A stretch of DNA of 64,000 nucleotides from Vibrio orientalis CIP 102891 = ATCC 33934 (GCF_000176235.1 NZ_ACZV01000005.1:1612001-1676000); one strand, 5' to 3'; counted from the first letter of the stretch, positions 1 to 9,987 are shown. Made by a program: numbers and translations. Notes: generated by a model from the sequence alone, not told the origin.

Positions 1-390
1 GCTGTTTTTACTTGAACGACAACATGGGCCTTCTTTCTGCGATTTTCTCTAGTGTATCGCGTTGACAATGTAGAGCGTCAACTGTGATAACGCTGCCTTG
101 TACATTAATTACATCAAGCTTTTAGCGAACAACGCTAATCTCACTGTTCTTGTTTTCAGTCGATTTATGGCTTAGAACAAGCCCCCGTTTAGTATCATAA
201 GAAGTCACCAATTGTAGTGCTGTTTTCTCGTCATTTCAGTACGAGCCACGCAGTACTTTTCCATCAAATGCAATGATGGGCCTATTTTGACTCTTGTTGT
301 TCGTTAATCCAGAGAGCTAGTGCCTCAAGCAAAGGCTCCGCGACAACACGCGCTATGGTGTGTCGTCGGGGGATCCCGTGTTCAAAATGG
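1..390 (-). pseudogene. ISAs1-family transposase remnant
   Basis: The minus strand encodes fragments of an ISAs1 (H-repeat-like) DDE transposase. From high to low coordinate one reads FEHGIPRRHTIARVV, then ALALWINEQQ, then PIIAFDGKVLRGSY, then KRGLVLSHKSTENKNSEI, then DVINVQGSVITVDALHCQ. The DGK-LRGS and TVDALHCQ blocks are typical of this family's catalytic domain. The frame is broken: one frame change lies just after the LWINEQQ block, and in-frame stops follow GSY and SVVR. The gene is therefore dead, and it is also cut by the window edge. It marks the left border of the accessory island. The family call is firm; the exact element is not identified. Confidence 0.8.
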
Positions 391-561
391 CTGTGTAACT
401 AAGGATTTAGAGGTCTTAAATCTGTTTACAAAGTGCGATCCTGCTTTGCACTAAAGTCAAAATCTCATGAAGTAATACCATTTATTAGCGTCACAGTTAA
501 AATCGTAAGTTACTTATTTAACTCAATCGAATACTCCAATCGTTCGGATAATCGAAAATGA
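391..561. other. intergenic, no gene seen
   Basis: AT-rich stretch between the transposase remnant and the end of the LysR gene. No open frame, tRNA or clear terminator was found. It may contain the decayed 5-prime part of the insertion sequence, but no terminal repeat was recognised. Confidence 0.4.
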
Positions 562-1500
562 TTACATTTTCTGATGCGAAATATTATTCGAATGTTCAAA
601 CAACCTAGCTCTCAGGTAGCGATGAAACGGATCATGCTCCATAAGAGAATGCCAATATAAATAACTATTACCTGACGTCAGTTCCTCAATAATGTTTAGT
701 TTGATGAGATCAGACCTAGCAGCAACAACATCTGGAAGTAAACTCACATAATCCGTTTCCTGCAAATAGTCGATGATTGAACTATACTGCGAAAAATTAA
801 GTACTGTATTTTGATTGATCTCGTTTCGATCGACATTACGGTTGAATTCTCGGATTAACTCTCCATGATAGACAAATTGAATATATCCATAAGAGTATGT
901 CTCTTTAATGTTGATAGGAGCTTCATTTTTGTTTAGAGGGTGATTTTTCCTTACGTATATAGAATAAGAGTAATTTCCGATTTTTAACTGATGAATGTTA
1001 TTAGAAAGACCACTAAAGTTTCCGACTAAAAAGTCCAACTTTCCTTGATTTAAGTCTTCTACACAACCATCGTATCGCCCTAAAATTTCAAACTTCACTT
1101 TCTTTTCATATTTTTCGCTAATTGATGCAAGTACTGAAGCACTATTATTGGTCATCGCACCATCAATCATACATATTCTATACTGTTCTTTAGTAGGTTG
1201 AGTAATACCTTCCAATTGATTATATATTTGGAAGGTAGAATTGAAAATATTTTCCAGCTGAGGGAATATCTTATCCGATAATGGAGTCAACATCATTTTA
1301 TTATTTGTTCGTACCAGCAATTTATCATTAAATATTCGCCTTAATTTATTCAGTTGTTGACTAACTGCTGATTGTGACACAAATATTTCGTCTGCCACTC
1401 TACTGACATGCTTATATTTAAGTAATAAATATAATGTTATAATCAAATTTTGGTCATGTTTTACGATGAGCTTAATATTCATATTCATAGCAACATTCAT
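562..1500 (-). CDS. LysR-family transcriptional regulator
   Basis: A DNA-binding regulator of the LysR type, about 312 residues from the first ATG. The N-terminal winged helix-turn-helix is clear: the segment HVSRVADEIFVSQSAVSQQL followed by NKLRRIFNDKLLVR. The rest fits a substrate-binding effector domain with a GNFSG segment near its middle. An upstream TTG at 1539 would overlap the preceding MFS gene, but the first ATG at 1500 (or those at 1488 and 1482, closer to the HTH) is more likely. It is the last gene of the minus-strand island, directly behind an MFS gene, so it probably controls that transporter or the whole cluster. The ligand is unknown. Confidence 0.85.
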   Translation of the reverse strand: MNVAMNMNIKLIVKHDQNLIITLYLLLKYKHVSRVADEIFVSQSAVSQQLNKLRRIFNDKLLVRTNNKMMLTPLSDKIFPQLENIFNSTFQIYNQLEGITQPTKEQYRICMIDGAMTNNSASVLASISEKYEKKVKFEILGRYDGCVEDLNQGKLDFLVGNFSGLSNNIHQLKIGNYSYSIYVRKNHPLNKNEAPINIKETYSYGYIQFVYHGELIREFNRNVDRNEINQNTVLNFSQYSSIIDYLQETDYVSLLPDVVAARSDLIKLNIIEELTSGNSYLYWHSLMEHDPFHRYLRARLFEHSNNISHQKM

Positions 1501-1519
1501 CTTCAAAATTGTTAATTTA

Positions 1520-3091
1520 CTATTGAACTGATCGGCCAATAGGAATGCTTAACAAGCTGATTAACCCTCCTATAGCCAATGTTATTTTTATCCCATAATT
1601 TCTAGCATTATTATTAATACCATCTAGATTAGGAGGAATGGAAATATTGTTGTTTGATAACAGAAACTTCAAATCTTCATTAGACATAAAATCAAATAAA
1701 TTTGTTATCGAATTAATTTCAATGCCACTAATGTGGTGTATTAGTGATGCTTGCAAATATTGACTAGAGAAATATGATAGAGCCCCTCCAAAAATTGTAA
1801 CTCCAGCCACATAACCAATATTCTTAGATGACACTTGAGCTCCTGATGACTGTTGTGCATAATATTCTCCGACAGCAAGGTTGACGGATATATTCGCTCG
1901 ACTAGCAAGCATACCGCAACCACTACCAATGAGCATCATCCAGAAAGAAATATTATGGATAGATATTCCATTGTATATAAGTTGACTCAATAAAAAAATA
2001 CAAGTTGATAGCAACCCCATACTTATGGTATTTATTTTTTTCGTACTTATCTTTTGAGCTCTATTTGCCACAATGATTGACGATATAAACATAGCGACAG
2101 CAAAACATACTGTACTATAAGCCAACTCCAACTTACTATAGTCACTTAATGATATATAACCTACCAATGTAAAAAGAACACCTCCATAAATAACATATTG
2201 AAAAGCGAGAACATAAAAAGAAGCTAGAACATCTCGCTTAAGAAACGCTCTAGGAAAAATTGAATGAATATTATTTTTTTTCTTTGTTTTATTTTTAAAT
2301 AACAGATAAATCAGACACAGAGATAATGAAGTTATCATTAGCAATGCTGGTAATGGAAGGCTAAATGTATATACGACACTACTTTCTTTACTTTGCACAA
2401 CTTTGTTCGTGAAAAAACCGAATGAAGGGGCCGCTGCAATCGCAGTTAAGATACTAGCAATGACAACAATGCTCATTACCGCCTCAATATAATCAAAACG
2501 TTTTTCTGAGACTATTGGACTGCAATAAGGCAACCAACTAGACAACAAAGCAACAATAATCGCAATTATGCTCAGTAGAGCAAAGCCAGCCTTCCAACCC
2601 GCTAAATGGTAGATTGTCGTTAGAATGATAGGGTATATCGATACGACTAATGCGACTGAAGTACCCCATATGCTAAAGGCCATCGATCTATTATGTGATT
2701 GAATCTCTTTGGTAAGCAATGCAATAGACGAAGGTAGGATTAGAGCTGCACCAGTACCCATCAAGCCTCTTGAAAAAAGAATAAACGACCAGAAGTCTTC
2801 AAAGATAAGCGCTGATACTTCTCCCATGAAACAAAGAAACAACCCCGTCCTAAATAGACTTCTCCAGCTAAAAAAGTACCCCATTAAACCACTCACCAAC
2901 ATGAGCGACGCAGAAACAACGGAGTAGGATGAAGTTACCACCTGACCCAAAGATAGGTTTACGTTAAAAAAAGACATGATGTCTTTAATTAACAAAGCAG
3001 TAGTGACATTGTCAGCACTAGAGACAAATTGTGCCAGACAGACACAAATTAGGATCTTAATCTCTTTGGCTGTAAATCTAACGTTGTTCAT
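1520..3091 (-). CDS. MFS transporter, 14-TM drug/solute type (copy 2)
   Basis: An inner-membrane major facilitator of 523 residues with many hydrophobic segments across its length, the size of a DHA2-like 14-helix transporter. It starts MNNVRFTAKEIKILICVCLAQ. The first helix carries SSADNVTT, matching SGDNATVG in the neighbouring MFS at 3157-4785, and LMLVSGLMGYFFSWRS matches that protein's MMIAGGLIGLILGWRR. The two are thus diverged paralogues in tandem. This copy is very AT-rich and has lost more of the usual small-residue motifs, so it may be evolving faster. A terminator-like hairpin separates it from the upstream copy. The transported compound cannot be read from the sequence. Confidence 0.85.
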   Translation of the reverse strand: MNNVRFTAKEIKILICVCLAQFVSSADNVTTALLIKDIMSFFNVNLSLGQVVTSSYSVVSASLMLVSGLMGYFFSWRSLFRTGLFLCFMGEVSALIFEDFWSFILFSRGLMGTGAALILPSSIALLTKEIQSHNRSMAFSIWGTSVALVVSIYPIILTTIYHLAGWKAGFALLSIIAIIVALLSSWLPYCSPIVSEKRFDYIEAVMSIVVIASILTAIAAAPSFGFFTNKVVQSKESSVVYTFSLPLPALLMITSLSLCLIYLLFKNKTKKKNNIHSIFPRAFLKRDVLASFYVLAFQYVIYGGVLFTLVGYISLSDYSKLELAYSTVCFAVAMFISSIIVANRAQKISTKKINTISMGLLSTCIFLLSQLIYNGISIHNISFWMMLIGSGCGMLASRANISVNLAVGEYYAQQSSGAQVSSKNIGYVAGVTIFGGALSYFSSQYLQASLIHHISGIEINSITNLFDFMSNEDLKFLLSNNNISIPPNLDGINNNARNYGIKITLAIGGLISLLSIPIGRSVQ

Positions 3092-3120
3092 AGTCGTGGT
3101 AACCTTGATTGCCTACAACG

Positions 3121-3148
3121 AAAAAAAGCCCACATCCTGGGCTTTTAT
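3121..3148 (-). terminator. rho-independent terminator after the first MFS gene
   Basis: Stem AGCCCA/TGGGCT with a five-base loop, followed on the minus strand by a run of seven T. It lies in the 65-bp gap between the two MFS genes, so the downstream MFS and LysR genes may depend on read-through or their own promoter. Confidence 0.7.
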
Positions 3149-3156
3149 AGTTTGAC

Positions 3157-4785
3157 TTAGATTTCGACATGCTTTTCATCAGTATCAAGCACTTCGGCCT
3201 TTGTTCTCATTAAGCTACGTTGCGGTAGATGGCGAAGGGTCACCAAGAACAGGAGCATAAATATAGCAATGGCATATAAGCCCATTTGCGCTGCTTTTAA
3301 GCGAGTTTTTTGATTAATTTCAACGAGCATTTGAACTTCACTAGAGTCTGCAACCTTATCCTTAATCAGTTCAGAAAAATCGCTATCACCAAGAAAAGGA
3401 ATCGAAGACATTGCTTCAATGCCATTCTGTGAAACTTCTGAAATTGATGGAGAGTTTAAGACTTGCTGCTTGTAATCATGGCTCATGACCGACAGCATCG
3501 TTACGCCCATTATCGCGATACCTATAGCATAACCAATATTGCGAACAGTTGCTTGAATTCCACCGGACTGCTGCGCTTCACGAGGTTCTAACGCGTCTGT
3601 TACGATGATTGAGCATTGAGATGCCATTGCACCTACTGAACAACCCATCAATGTTTGACCAATAATAAGTAAATAGTTGTAACCATCAAGTTGCAGCCCT
3701 TGAGCCATAATAAACGCAGCCACAGCAGCGCCGATTAAACTAAAAGCACAAACCATACGTACTTGAAGGCCACTTAGCTTTGCAGGAAGTAACATTGCAA
3801 CGCCGACTGTACCGACAGACATACCAATTAGACTCATGCCAGCTTGCGCAGAAGACACCCCACCAACAAGTTGTATATACGGAATAGTAATTGCTGCAGG
3901 AGCAGCTGAACCTACCCAAAATAATGCTCCAATATAGAGCCCAACTTGAACCTGTTTGTTATAAATGATTTTAGCCGGAATAAGAGCGAGACCTCCGAGC
4001 TTCTCATAGCGCTTTTCCCACATTAGCAAACTTGTAAGTACAATCAAGCCAAATACTGTCATCACGATTGCTGGTGAAAAACCAAAAACAACAAAACCAG
4101 TAAGTGGCTTCAAGATGCCCCACACTGGCATTTTTAACGTCCCAACAATTACCATCATTAGACCAACAGCAGCTAATAGGATACCGACAATATCAAGCTT
4201 TGGCTTATCCTTGGCCACAGCGACATCTGTCACTTTCGAAGAAGCAAATAGGACCGAGACAAAAATCGCACTTAAGCATAAGTAGGTAAAACGGAGTCCC
4301 ATAACATCCAACAACATGCCAAAAACAACAGGCATCAATGCTGCAGAAAGTCCGCTGGCTGCTGCAAGTCCGCTAAATGCAAGGGCTTGATCTTTTCCTT
4401 GATAATTCCCAGCAATTAGTCCGAGTACAGCAGGAATAGTCAAACTAGCACCTGCGCCAGTCATGACACGAGCGCCATATATAAAGACTTCAATAGAAGG
4501 TGAGAAAGCCGCAACTACTTCACTTACTGCCAGTAAGACAAGACCGATGCGAAATGAACGACGCCAACCGAGTATTAGACCAATAAGTCCCCCGGCTATC
4601 ATCATGGCTCCTGCAATTAAAGAGTAAGTAGCATTCGCCATTTGGATTTGGTCCATTGAAGCGCCAAATTGTTGAACAAGCGCCGATGCAGAAACGCCAA
4701 CTGTAGCATTGTCACCACTTGTGCCAACCTGTGCTGCACACAAGATCAGCAAACAGAGCCATTTATTTTGATTAGTTTTTGTCAT
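3157..4785 (-). CDS. MFS transporter, 14-TM drug/solute type (copy 1)
   Basis: An inner-membrane major facilitator of 542 residues in the DHA2-like group. Seen in the sequence: first helix LCLLILCAAQVGTSGDNATV, an ILGWRRSFRIG loop after helix 2 (motif-A-like), an ARVMTGAGASLTIPAVLGLI segment like motif C of antiporters, and a charged C-terminal tail. It begins 49 bp downstream of the amidohydrolase gene, so the two are probably co-transcribed. That context suggests uptake of the amidohydrolase substrate or export of a product. It is paralogous to the next gene downstream. Substrate and direction are inference only. Confidence 0.87.
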   Translation of the reverse strand: MTKTNQNKWLCLLILCAAQVGTSGDNATVGVSASALVQQFGASMDQIQMANATYSLIAGAMMIAGGLIGLILGWRRSFRIGLVLLAVSEVVAAFSPSIEVFIYGARVMTGAGASLTIPAVLGLIAGNYQGKDQALAFSGLAAASGLSAALMPVVFGMLLDVMGLRFTYLCLSAIFVSVLFASSKVTDVAVAKDKPKLDIVGILLAAVGLMMVIVGTLKMPVWGILKPLTGFVVFGFSPAIVMTVFGLIVLTSLLMWEKRYEKLGGLALIPAKIIYNKQVQVGLYIGALFWVGSAAPAAITIPYIQLVGGVSSAQAGMSLIGMSVGTVGVAMLLPAKLSGLQVRMVCAFSLIGAAVAAFIMAQGLQLDGYNYLLIIGQTLMGCSVGAMASQCSIIVTDALEPREAQQSGGIQATVRNIGYAIGIAIMGVTMLSVMSHDYKQQVLNSPSISEVSQNGIEAMSSIPFLGDSDFSELIKDKVADSSEVQMLVEINQKTRLKAAQMGLYAIAIFMLLFLVTLRHLPQRSLMRTKAEVLDTDEKHVEI

Positions 4786-4834
4786 AATTAAACCACGTAG
4801 TAAGGCCGACCTTATGCCGACCTAGCTAATATTA

Positions 4835-6502
4835 TTAAGATTTTTCGCCACCGATAAAGCAAGCCATAGCCTCTTTGCCTTTCAATTCTTCCACTGGACC
4901 TTCCATCCAATCGAAGTCAAGGATCGTGAAATCAGCTAACTTCCCTTTCTCTAGCGATCCGATATTGCTGAGCATATGTTGCTTAGCTGCAGAACTTGTA
5001 ATCGCACGCAAAGCTTCCTCTCTAGAGAGTGCTTCCTGCGGTAAGACTGGAGTTCCATCAATATCGTCACGACTCATCAAGATGTATGCACCCATCATTG
5101 GATCAGTCGGCATTAGTGGAATATCTGCGTTTACACTAATATTCATTCCAGCGTCAATTGCTGACCTAGCACGCTGTAATTGACTAAAACAAGATGGGGG
5201 TAGAACTTGCTCTTTTTTCCACGAAGAATAAAAGTGATAGCTATAATATGGCGTGACACTCGCGCTTGGCTTGACGTCCATCGATTGAACTCGTTCAAAG
5301 AACTCATCATCAGTAAAACCCATATGTTGAATAAACATTTGACCGTTTCTACCAACATGGTTCGCATTAAGCTCTTCCATTACATCGAGAACTTTTGTGT
5401 GTGCAAGATCGCCTTGTGTATGAATAGCGATGTTATAACCGCCTTGCCAAAACAATGACATGTCTTCAGCTAATGTAGCTTCGCTACGATCCGCAAAGCG
5501 GTGTAGCCATCCCGTAGTTCGGCCATCAGGGAAAGCTTCTTTTGTAATGATTTCATAATCAGATACAGCGCCATCAGCGAAAAATTTGATACTCTTAACT
5601 GGGAAAGTTATCTCATTCTCTTTGTTCTCCTGATAATGCGCGTCAACAAAATCGAAAGCTGACTGTGCTGAGTATTCATGTTTTTCATAGACTTTTTGCC
5701 AACCAAACATGTAACCTTTGCGGCATTTTGGCATATTTGGTGTTTGATCTGCTGCTGCTAATAACTGTAGTTCAGCTTCTAAAGGCATAGAAATTCCGAC
5801 GCCCATATCAACGCAAGCGGTCACACCTTTACGACGTCCTTGATCCAGCACGCTGTACAGCCCTTTGATAATACTTGCTGGAGATAATTTTGATAGGATA
5901 TGCTCAGCTGCAACCCTAAACATTGCTTGTTCAGTTAATACACCTGTCGAACGACCATTCTCATCTTGAATAAAACCAAAAATATCTTTCGGTAGGTCGT
6001 TAATTTTGAACGCTTCAATAGCTTTAGTATTACAGATCAACTTATGAATAGAGGCTCCCCACATAGCAACAGGGCGAGTATCATCAAGCTCATCTAGCAT
6101 TTGAGTTGTTAGTGAACCGTGCAGTGGCTCATAGTGCCCCCATAAAACCAACGTCTCACGGTCTTTGAACTCTTGAATACGCTGCTTCATTGCTGTAATA
6201 AACGTACTTGGTGTACGCACTGCCTTATAAGTACGACCGTCTATCGTCCAATCCGTAAAACTGACAGGAACTAAAGCGGCAAACATAGCGGCGGTTCCTA
6301 CAATGTGCAGGTGTGGTTCAATAAAACCTGGGTAGATAAAAGCGTCTTTATAATCTTCCACAATTTCTGCGTTCGGGAACTGTTCAATTAATTCTGAAAG
6401 AGTACCGCTGTCAATAATTTTCCCTTCAGACACCGCCATGGCTTCTTTGCAACTGAAATCACTATCTACAGTGTAGATTTTCTTCGCAAGATAAATTTTC
6501 AT
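4835..6502 (-). CDS. amidohydrolase family protein (YtcJ-like)
   Basis: A metal-dependent amidohydrolase of 555 residues, the usual length of the YtcJ / N-substituted formamide deformylase group (Amidohydro_3). Seen: the N-terminal composite-domain start MKIYLAKKIYTVDSDF, the metal-binding motif PGFIEPHLHIVG (HxH, near residue 65), a later IHTQGD histidine, the NADIPL segment with a likely metal aspartate, and the C-terminal LEKGKLADFTILD, typical of this superfamily. Homologues hydrolyse C-N bonds in amides and related compounds; the substrate here is unknown. It sits between the outer-membrane protein and MFS genes, which fits a job soon after uptake. No signal peptide is seen, so it is probably cytoplasmic. 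Confidence 0.88.
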   Translation of the reverse strand: MKIYLAKKIYTVDSDFSCKEAMAVSEGKIIDSGTLSELIEQFPNAEIVEDYKDAFIYPGFIEPHLHIVGTAAMFAALVPVSFTDWTIDGRTYKAVRTPSTFITAMKQRIQEFKDRETLVLWGHYEPLHGSLTTQMLDELDDTRPVAMWGASIHKLICNTKAIEAFKINDLPKDIFGFIQDENGRSTGVLTEQAMFRVAAEHILSKLSPASIIKGLYSVLDQGRRKGVTACVDMGVGISMPLEAELQLLAAADQTPNMPKCRKGYMFGWQKVYEKHEYSAQSAFDFVDAHYQENKENEITFPVKSIKFFADGAVSDYEIITKEAFPDGRTTGWLHRFADRSEATLAEDMSLFWQGGYNIAIHTQGDLAHTKVLDVMEELNANHVGRNGQMFIQHMGFTDDEFFERVQSMDVKPSASVTPYYSYHFYSSWKKEQVLPPSCFSQLQRARSAIDAGMNISVNADIPLMPTDPMMGAYILMSRDDIDGTPVLPQEALSREEALRAITSSAAKQHMLSNIGSLEKGKLADFTILDFDWMEGPVEELKGKEAMACFIGGEKS

Positions 6503-6549
6503 CCGATTTCCTTCAATGTTTTAACTTACAATAATTAAATTACCGTTAT

Positions 6550-7374
6550 CTAGAAATAATACGTAACACCAATTCTAAATTGACGTTTATCATCGTTTGC
6601 TTTAAAAGACTTGCTGCTAATGAATTTGTTATCTGAGTCAATATCGCTAAACGTCTCTTTATAAGTAGCATTTAACCACCAACGTTTATTATCAGAAATT
6701 GGCGTACCTAATATAGTCTCAATTAACAAGTCTTGAGTCGTATAATTATCGAAGTCGATGTAAGAGTACTGAGGGTTAACCATCAAGTATGTACCCTTTT
6801 TACTTAAGTAAATCGAGTTGAATATATTAACCTGTATACCTACACCGTCGTCACTACCAGGTACTTTATATTCATCTTTTACGTTTGCTTGTACTGCAGC
6901 GACGTTAGGATAAACTGTCCAGTTTTTTAATACTGGAACTTTGAAAATAGCACCAGCAGCAATAATGTTATCGATCACCTCAGAATCATCGTTTGAACGA
7001 TCGATATAATCAAGTGAGTAACCAGCTTTTGGCATGACTCCAATACCGGTACCAAAGACCTGGAACCAACGCGCGCGTGCTTCTCGCAGCTCGAAGCCGT
7101 CCTCATACGGATCTGAATCTTTATTCGCACCATTGATGCTAATCATAGTTAAAAAGTTGTTATCAGAATTGAAAGATCCCCCGAGTTTAAACTCCGTCTC
7201 AATAGCAAAGTCGTTGTCATTACTATTTGTTCCTGCTGCAACTTTAATTGAGCTAATCACGCGAGTTACATCAGCTGGATCGGGAGCATCGTTGGTGTCA
7301 TCTTTCGCATTCACATTTAAACTAAATAAACCGAGAGAGATAATACCTAAAGCAGTTAGTTTTGTGTTTTTCAT
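6550..7374 (-). CDS. putative outer-membrane beta-barrel protein
   Basis: A 274-residue secreted protein. The first 23 residues form a signal peptide (positive MKNTK start, hydrophobic core, LNVNA-K cleavage site). The mature part is rich in alternating polar/aromatic strands and ends FRIGVTYYF, a C-terminal aromatic residue typical of outer-membrane barrels. No family was recognised. It lies 47 bp upstream of the amidohydrolase and between catabolic genes, so a porin-like role in substrate entry is a reasonable guess. A roughly 250-bp AT-rich leader precedes it, which may hold its own promoter. Confidence 0.7.
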   Translation of the reverse strand: MKNTKLTALGIISLGLFSLNVNAKDDTNDAPDPADVTRVISSIKVAAGTNSNDNDFAIETEFKLGGSFNSDNNFLTMISINGANKDSDPYEDGFELREARARWFQVFGTGIGVMPKAGYSLDYIDRSNDDSEVIDNIIAAGAIFKVPVLKNWTVYPNVAAVQANVKDEYKVPGSDDGVGIQVNIFNSIYLSKKGTYLMVNPQYSYIDFDNYTTQDLLIETILGTPISDNKRWWLNATYKETFSDIDSDNKFISSKSFKANDDKRQFRIGVTYYF

Positions 7375-7630
7375 CTTTTATTTCTTATGTTGTCATTGAA
7401 CAACTTAATTATATTTTTTTTAAAAAATAAGTGAAATTACAACTACAAATACAGGATATTAGCACTACTAATATTACTATTAAAAATAGAAGCACACCAT
7501 ATTAATCAGACTAAAAACAAAAATCCCACACTATTATTACTCTAATCAAACTCATGAAAATATTATATCACCCCTTTTAAAATATAAGATTATTTAAAGC
7601 TATCAACATCCTTGTTAACTATAGCTTTAA

Positions 7631-9652
7631 TTATAGCCCTCGAGCGACCTCATAGGCATCCCAAATAGCGGCCATAATTGTTCTAGATTTCTGGCTATCG
7701 CCAATGTTGTAAATTTCATCAACATCTAATTGATTAATTAAGTCCTCGTACAATCCATCTTTTGATTCATAACCTAAAGCTAATACAACATGATCAGAGT
7801 GTATTTCCATTAAATTACCTTGACGTTTAATTGATACGCCATTGTCAGTAATTTCCACAAGACGTGTCGACGTAAGGATAGAAACTTGCTCATGTACTAA
7901 TAGCTCTTTGAGCATTTGATAGTTAGCAAAACATGTACCATGAGGGCCACCAATGATGTCATCATCAGCTTCAATCAAAGTAACAGACTTTCCTTTTTGA
8001 GCCATCCACAATGCAGCCTCAGCACCTACCAAACCACCGCCAACAACGGTTATGCGGTCTCCGGATATAACTTCAGGATTCATTAACATTTGCTCAGCAA
8101 TAACAACATGAGCTTTATTTTTTCCAATTAACCATTGTGGTTCTATAGGGCGAGAGCCTGTGGCAAATATTATGCTATCTGGTTTTTCTGCCTCAATAAT
8201 GGCCTTCGTAGCTTCAGTATTCATACGAACGTTAACCTTATTTCGCTCCATTTCACCACTGAACCACTGAATAAGCAGCTTGTCGTCATGCTTAAAAGGA
8301 GCTTGGCTACCAGGAACCACGTTGCCACCAAGCTGTCCGGACTTTTCAATTAGAACGACTTTATGTCCTCGTATAGCTGAAATTCTAGCGGCCTCCATTC
8401 CAGCTACACCACCACCAACAACAACCACTTTTTTAGTTCGATGTATGGGCAGCAATCCATATTCCGCTTCTCGGCCACAAGTTGGGTTAACGGCACATGA
8501 AATGTTACCGACCTCTGCCATTCTTCCTAGGCAGCCTAAATGACAAGACAAGCATGGACGTACTTCTTCAAATCGACCTCGACGAATTTTATTAACAATA
8601 TCCGGATCGGCTAGTAATGGGCGCCCCATAGATATACCATCCGAGATACCGTCTTCAATCGCTTGAGCAGCAAGGTCAGGATCCTCCATTCTCCCCGCCA
8701 TGAGAACAGGAATATCAACGACTTCCGACACTGCTTTACAGTATGGTGCATACATACCTGGCTTAAAATAGTTAGGCGGGTGATTCCAATACCAAGAGTC
8801 GTATGTACCTGCATCAACGTTCAACGCATCAAATCCGGCCTCTTGGAGATATTTAGCGGCTCTTAGGCCCTCTTCCATATCACGGCCAACTTCTACGCCA
8901 TGTTCATTAGGTAAGATACCTTGACCAAAGCCTTTCATATTACTTTTCACTGAATAGCGAAGTGATACTGGATAATTCTCACCACATATGGCTTTAATTC
9001 CTCGCACAATCTCCACCGCAAATCGGTAACGATTCTCAAAATTTCCACCGTATTGATCCGTTCGTTGATTGAAAAAAGCCATGGAGAATTGGTCAAGTAA
9101 ATAACCTTCATGCACTGCGTGTATTTCTACACCATCGTATCCTGCTTTCTGTGCAATTGCCGCAGACTCAACAAACTTACTAATAAAGTATTTAACTTCC
9201 TCAGTAGTTAATTCACGGTGCTGGATATTTGGGTCGAATCGATTGGGAGCAGGAGAAGGGGCAATTGATTTATCTTCTGGAGTAAATCCAGGAATACATG
9301 AGCGTCCCCATCCAGCAGTTAGTTGGGCGAAAATTTTAGCACCGTGAGCATGTACCCGTTCGGTCATTTCTTTCGCACTGCGGATGTATGCAGTTGGATG
9401 GTTTGTTGGGCATGGTAAAGAAGGCATCGGGAACTGCTCAAGTTCATTCTCGACCATCTGAACACCAGTAATAATTAAACCTACTCCCCCCTTAGCTCTC
9501 GTAGTGTAATATTCGATCCCGCGTTGATTATAGGCTCCATCACCATCAACACAACCCAGTGTCCCCATTGGGGCCATCGAGTAGCGATTTTTTAACTTTA
9601 AAGAACCGATATACATCGGTTCGAAAAGCTTTCTGTGCAGTTTCTTTAGCAT
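7631..9652 (-). CDS. FMN/4Fe-4S/FAD ene-reductase (dienoyl-CoA/enoate reductase type)
   Basis: A 673-residue NADH:flavin oxidoreductase with the architecture of 2,4-dienoyl-CoA reductase (FadH), enoate reductase and trimethylamine dehydrogenase. The N-terminal TIM barrel starts KLFEPMYIGSLKLKNRYSMA and carries HAVHEGYLLDQF followed by RTDQYGG. Next comes a 4Fe-4S cysteine set in PCLSCHLGCLGRM ... ISCAVNP (around residues 364-382). The C-terminal half has two dinucleotide folds (VVVVGGGVAGMEAA and ITVVGGGLVGAEAA). The ATG at 9652 is preferred over an upstream in-frame start because it has GGAGAA just upstream and begins where the family begins. Family members reduce activated C=C bonds; with the neighbouring thiolase and FadB-like genes, an unsaturated acyl-CoA or enoate is the likely substrate. 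It also resembles Bai-type reductases of bile-acid metabolism in layout. Confidence 0.87.
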   Translation of the reverse strand: MLKKLHRKLFEPMYIGSLKLKNRYSMAPMGTLGCVDGDGAYNQRGIEYYTTRAKGGVGLIITGVQMVENELEQFPMPSLPCPTNHPTAYIRSAKEMTERVHAHGAKIFAQLTAGWGRSCIPGFTPEDKSIAPSPAPNRFDPNIQHRELTTEEVKYFISKFVESAAIAQKAGYDGVEIHAVHEGYLLDQFSMAFFNQRTDQYGGNFENRYRFAVEIVRGIKAICGENYPVSLRYSVKSNMKGFGQGILPNEHGVEVGRDMEEGLRAAKYLQEAGFDALNVDAGTYDSWYWNHPPNYFKPGMYAPYCKAVSEVVDIPVLMAGRMEDPDLAAQAIEDGISDGISMGRPLLADPDIVNKIRRGRFEEVRPCLSCHLGCLGRMAEVGNISCAVNPTCGREAEYGLLPIHRTKKVVVVGGGVAGMEAARISAIRGHKVVLIEKSGQLGGNVVPGSQAPFKHDDKLLIQWFSGEMERNKVNVRMNTEATKAIIEAEKPDSIIFATGSRPIEPQWLIGKNKAHVVIAEQMLMNPEVISGDRITVVGGGLVGAEAALWMAQKGKSVTLIEADDDIIGGPHGTCFANYQMLKELLVHEQVSILTSTRLVEITDNGVSIKRQGNLMEIHSDHVVLALGYESKDGLYEDLINQLDVDEIYNIGDSQKSRTIMAAIWDAYEVARGL

Positions 9653-9987
9653 AACTTCTCCGATATTTTGTACATACGTAAATGTAACTCTCGGATTATT
9701 ACAACAAAATTCCGACACTGATATTTAGCATTTTCAGACATCCACTTAACTGTTTTTTTTTTCTTTTCAGTCATTGATTTGGATCAACTTGACCTTCACC
9801 GCCTCTTCTTTAAACAGGAAGCACTATCTCCACTACAAGAAATCACGATTTTAGTTAACGGCATAACGTAAATTACCACCTACAGAAGTAGGTGGTTTAG
9901 GGCTGAAAATAAAAGGTCTAGCGCAATGGCTAGACCTTTATCAACATCCATTTTAGAGATGTGGGAGTTTGGTTAATCAACTCAAAA
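9653..9987. other. gap with hairpins and a possible IS200-like remnant
   Basis: This 335-bp gap holds a perfect 9-bp stem (ACCACCTAC/GTAGGTGGT, AGAA loop) at 9875-9896. Just before it, a short plus-strand open frame ends at a stop codon near 9870; it includes VIDLDQLDLHRLFF and has no start or ribosome site. Together they suggest a decayed mobile-element end or gene fragment, but no family could be proven. Confidence 0.35.
9911..9939 (-). terminator. rho-independent terminator after the thiolase gene
   Basis: Near-perfect stem AAAGGTCTAGC/GCTAGACCTTT with a short loop and T-rich sequence on the minus-strand exit side. It is placed about 50 bp past the thiolase stop codon and likely ends the CoA-transferase/fadB/fadA transcript. 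Confidence 0.7.
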
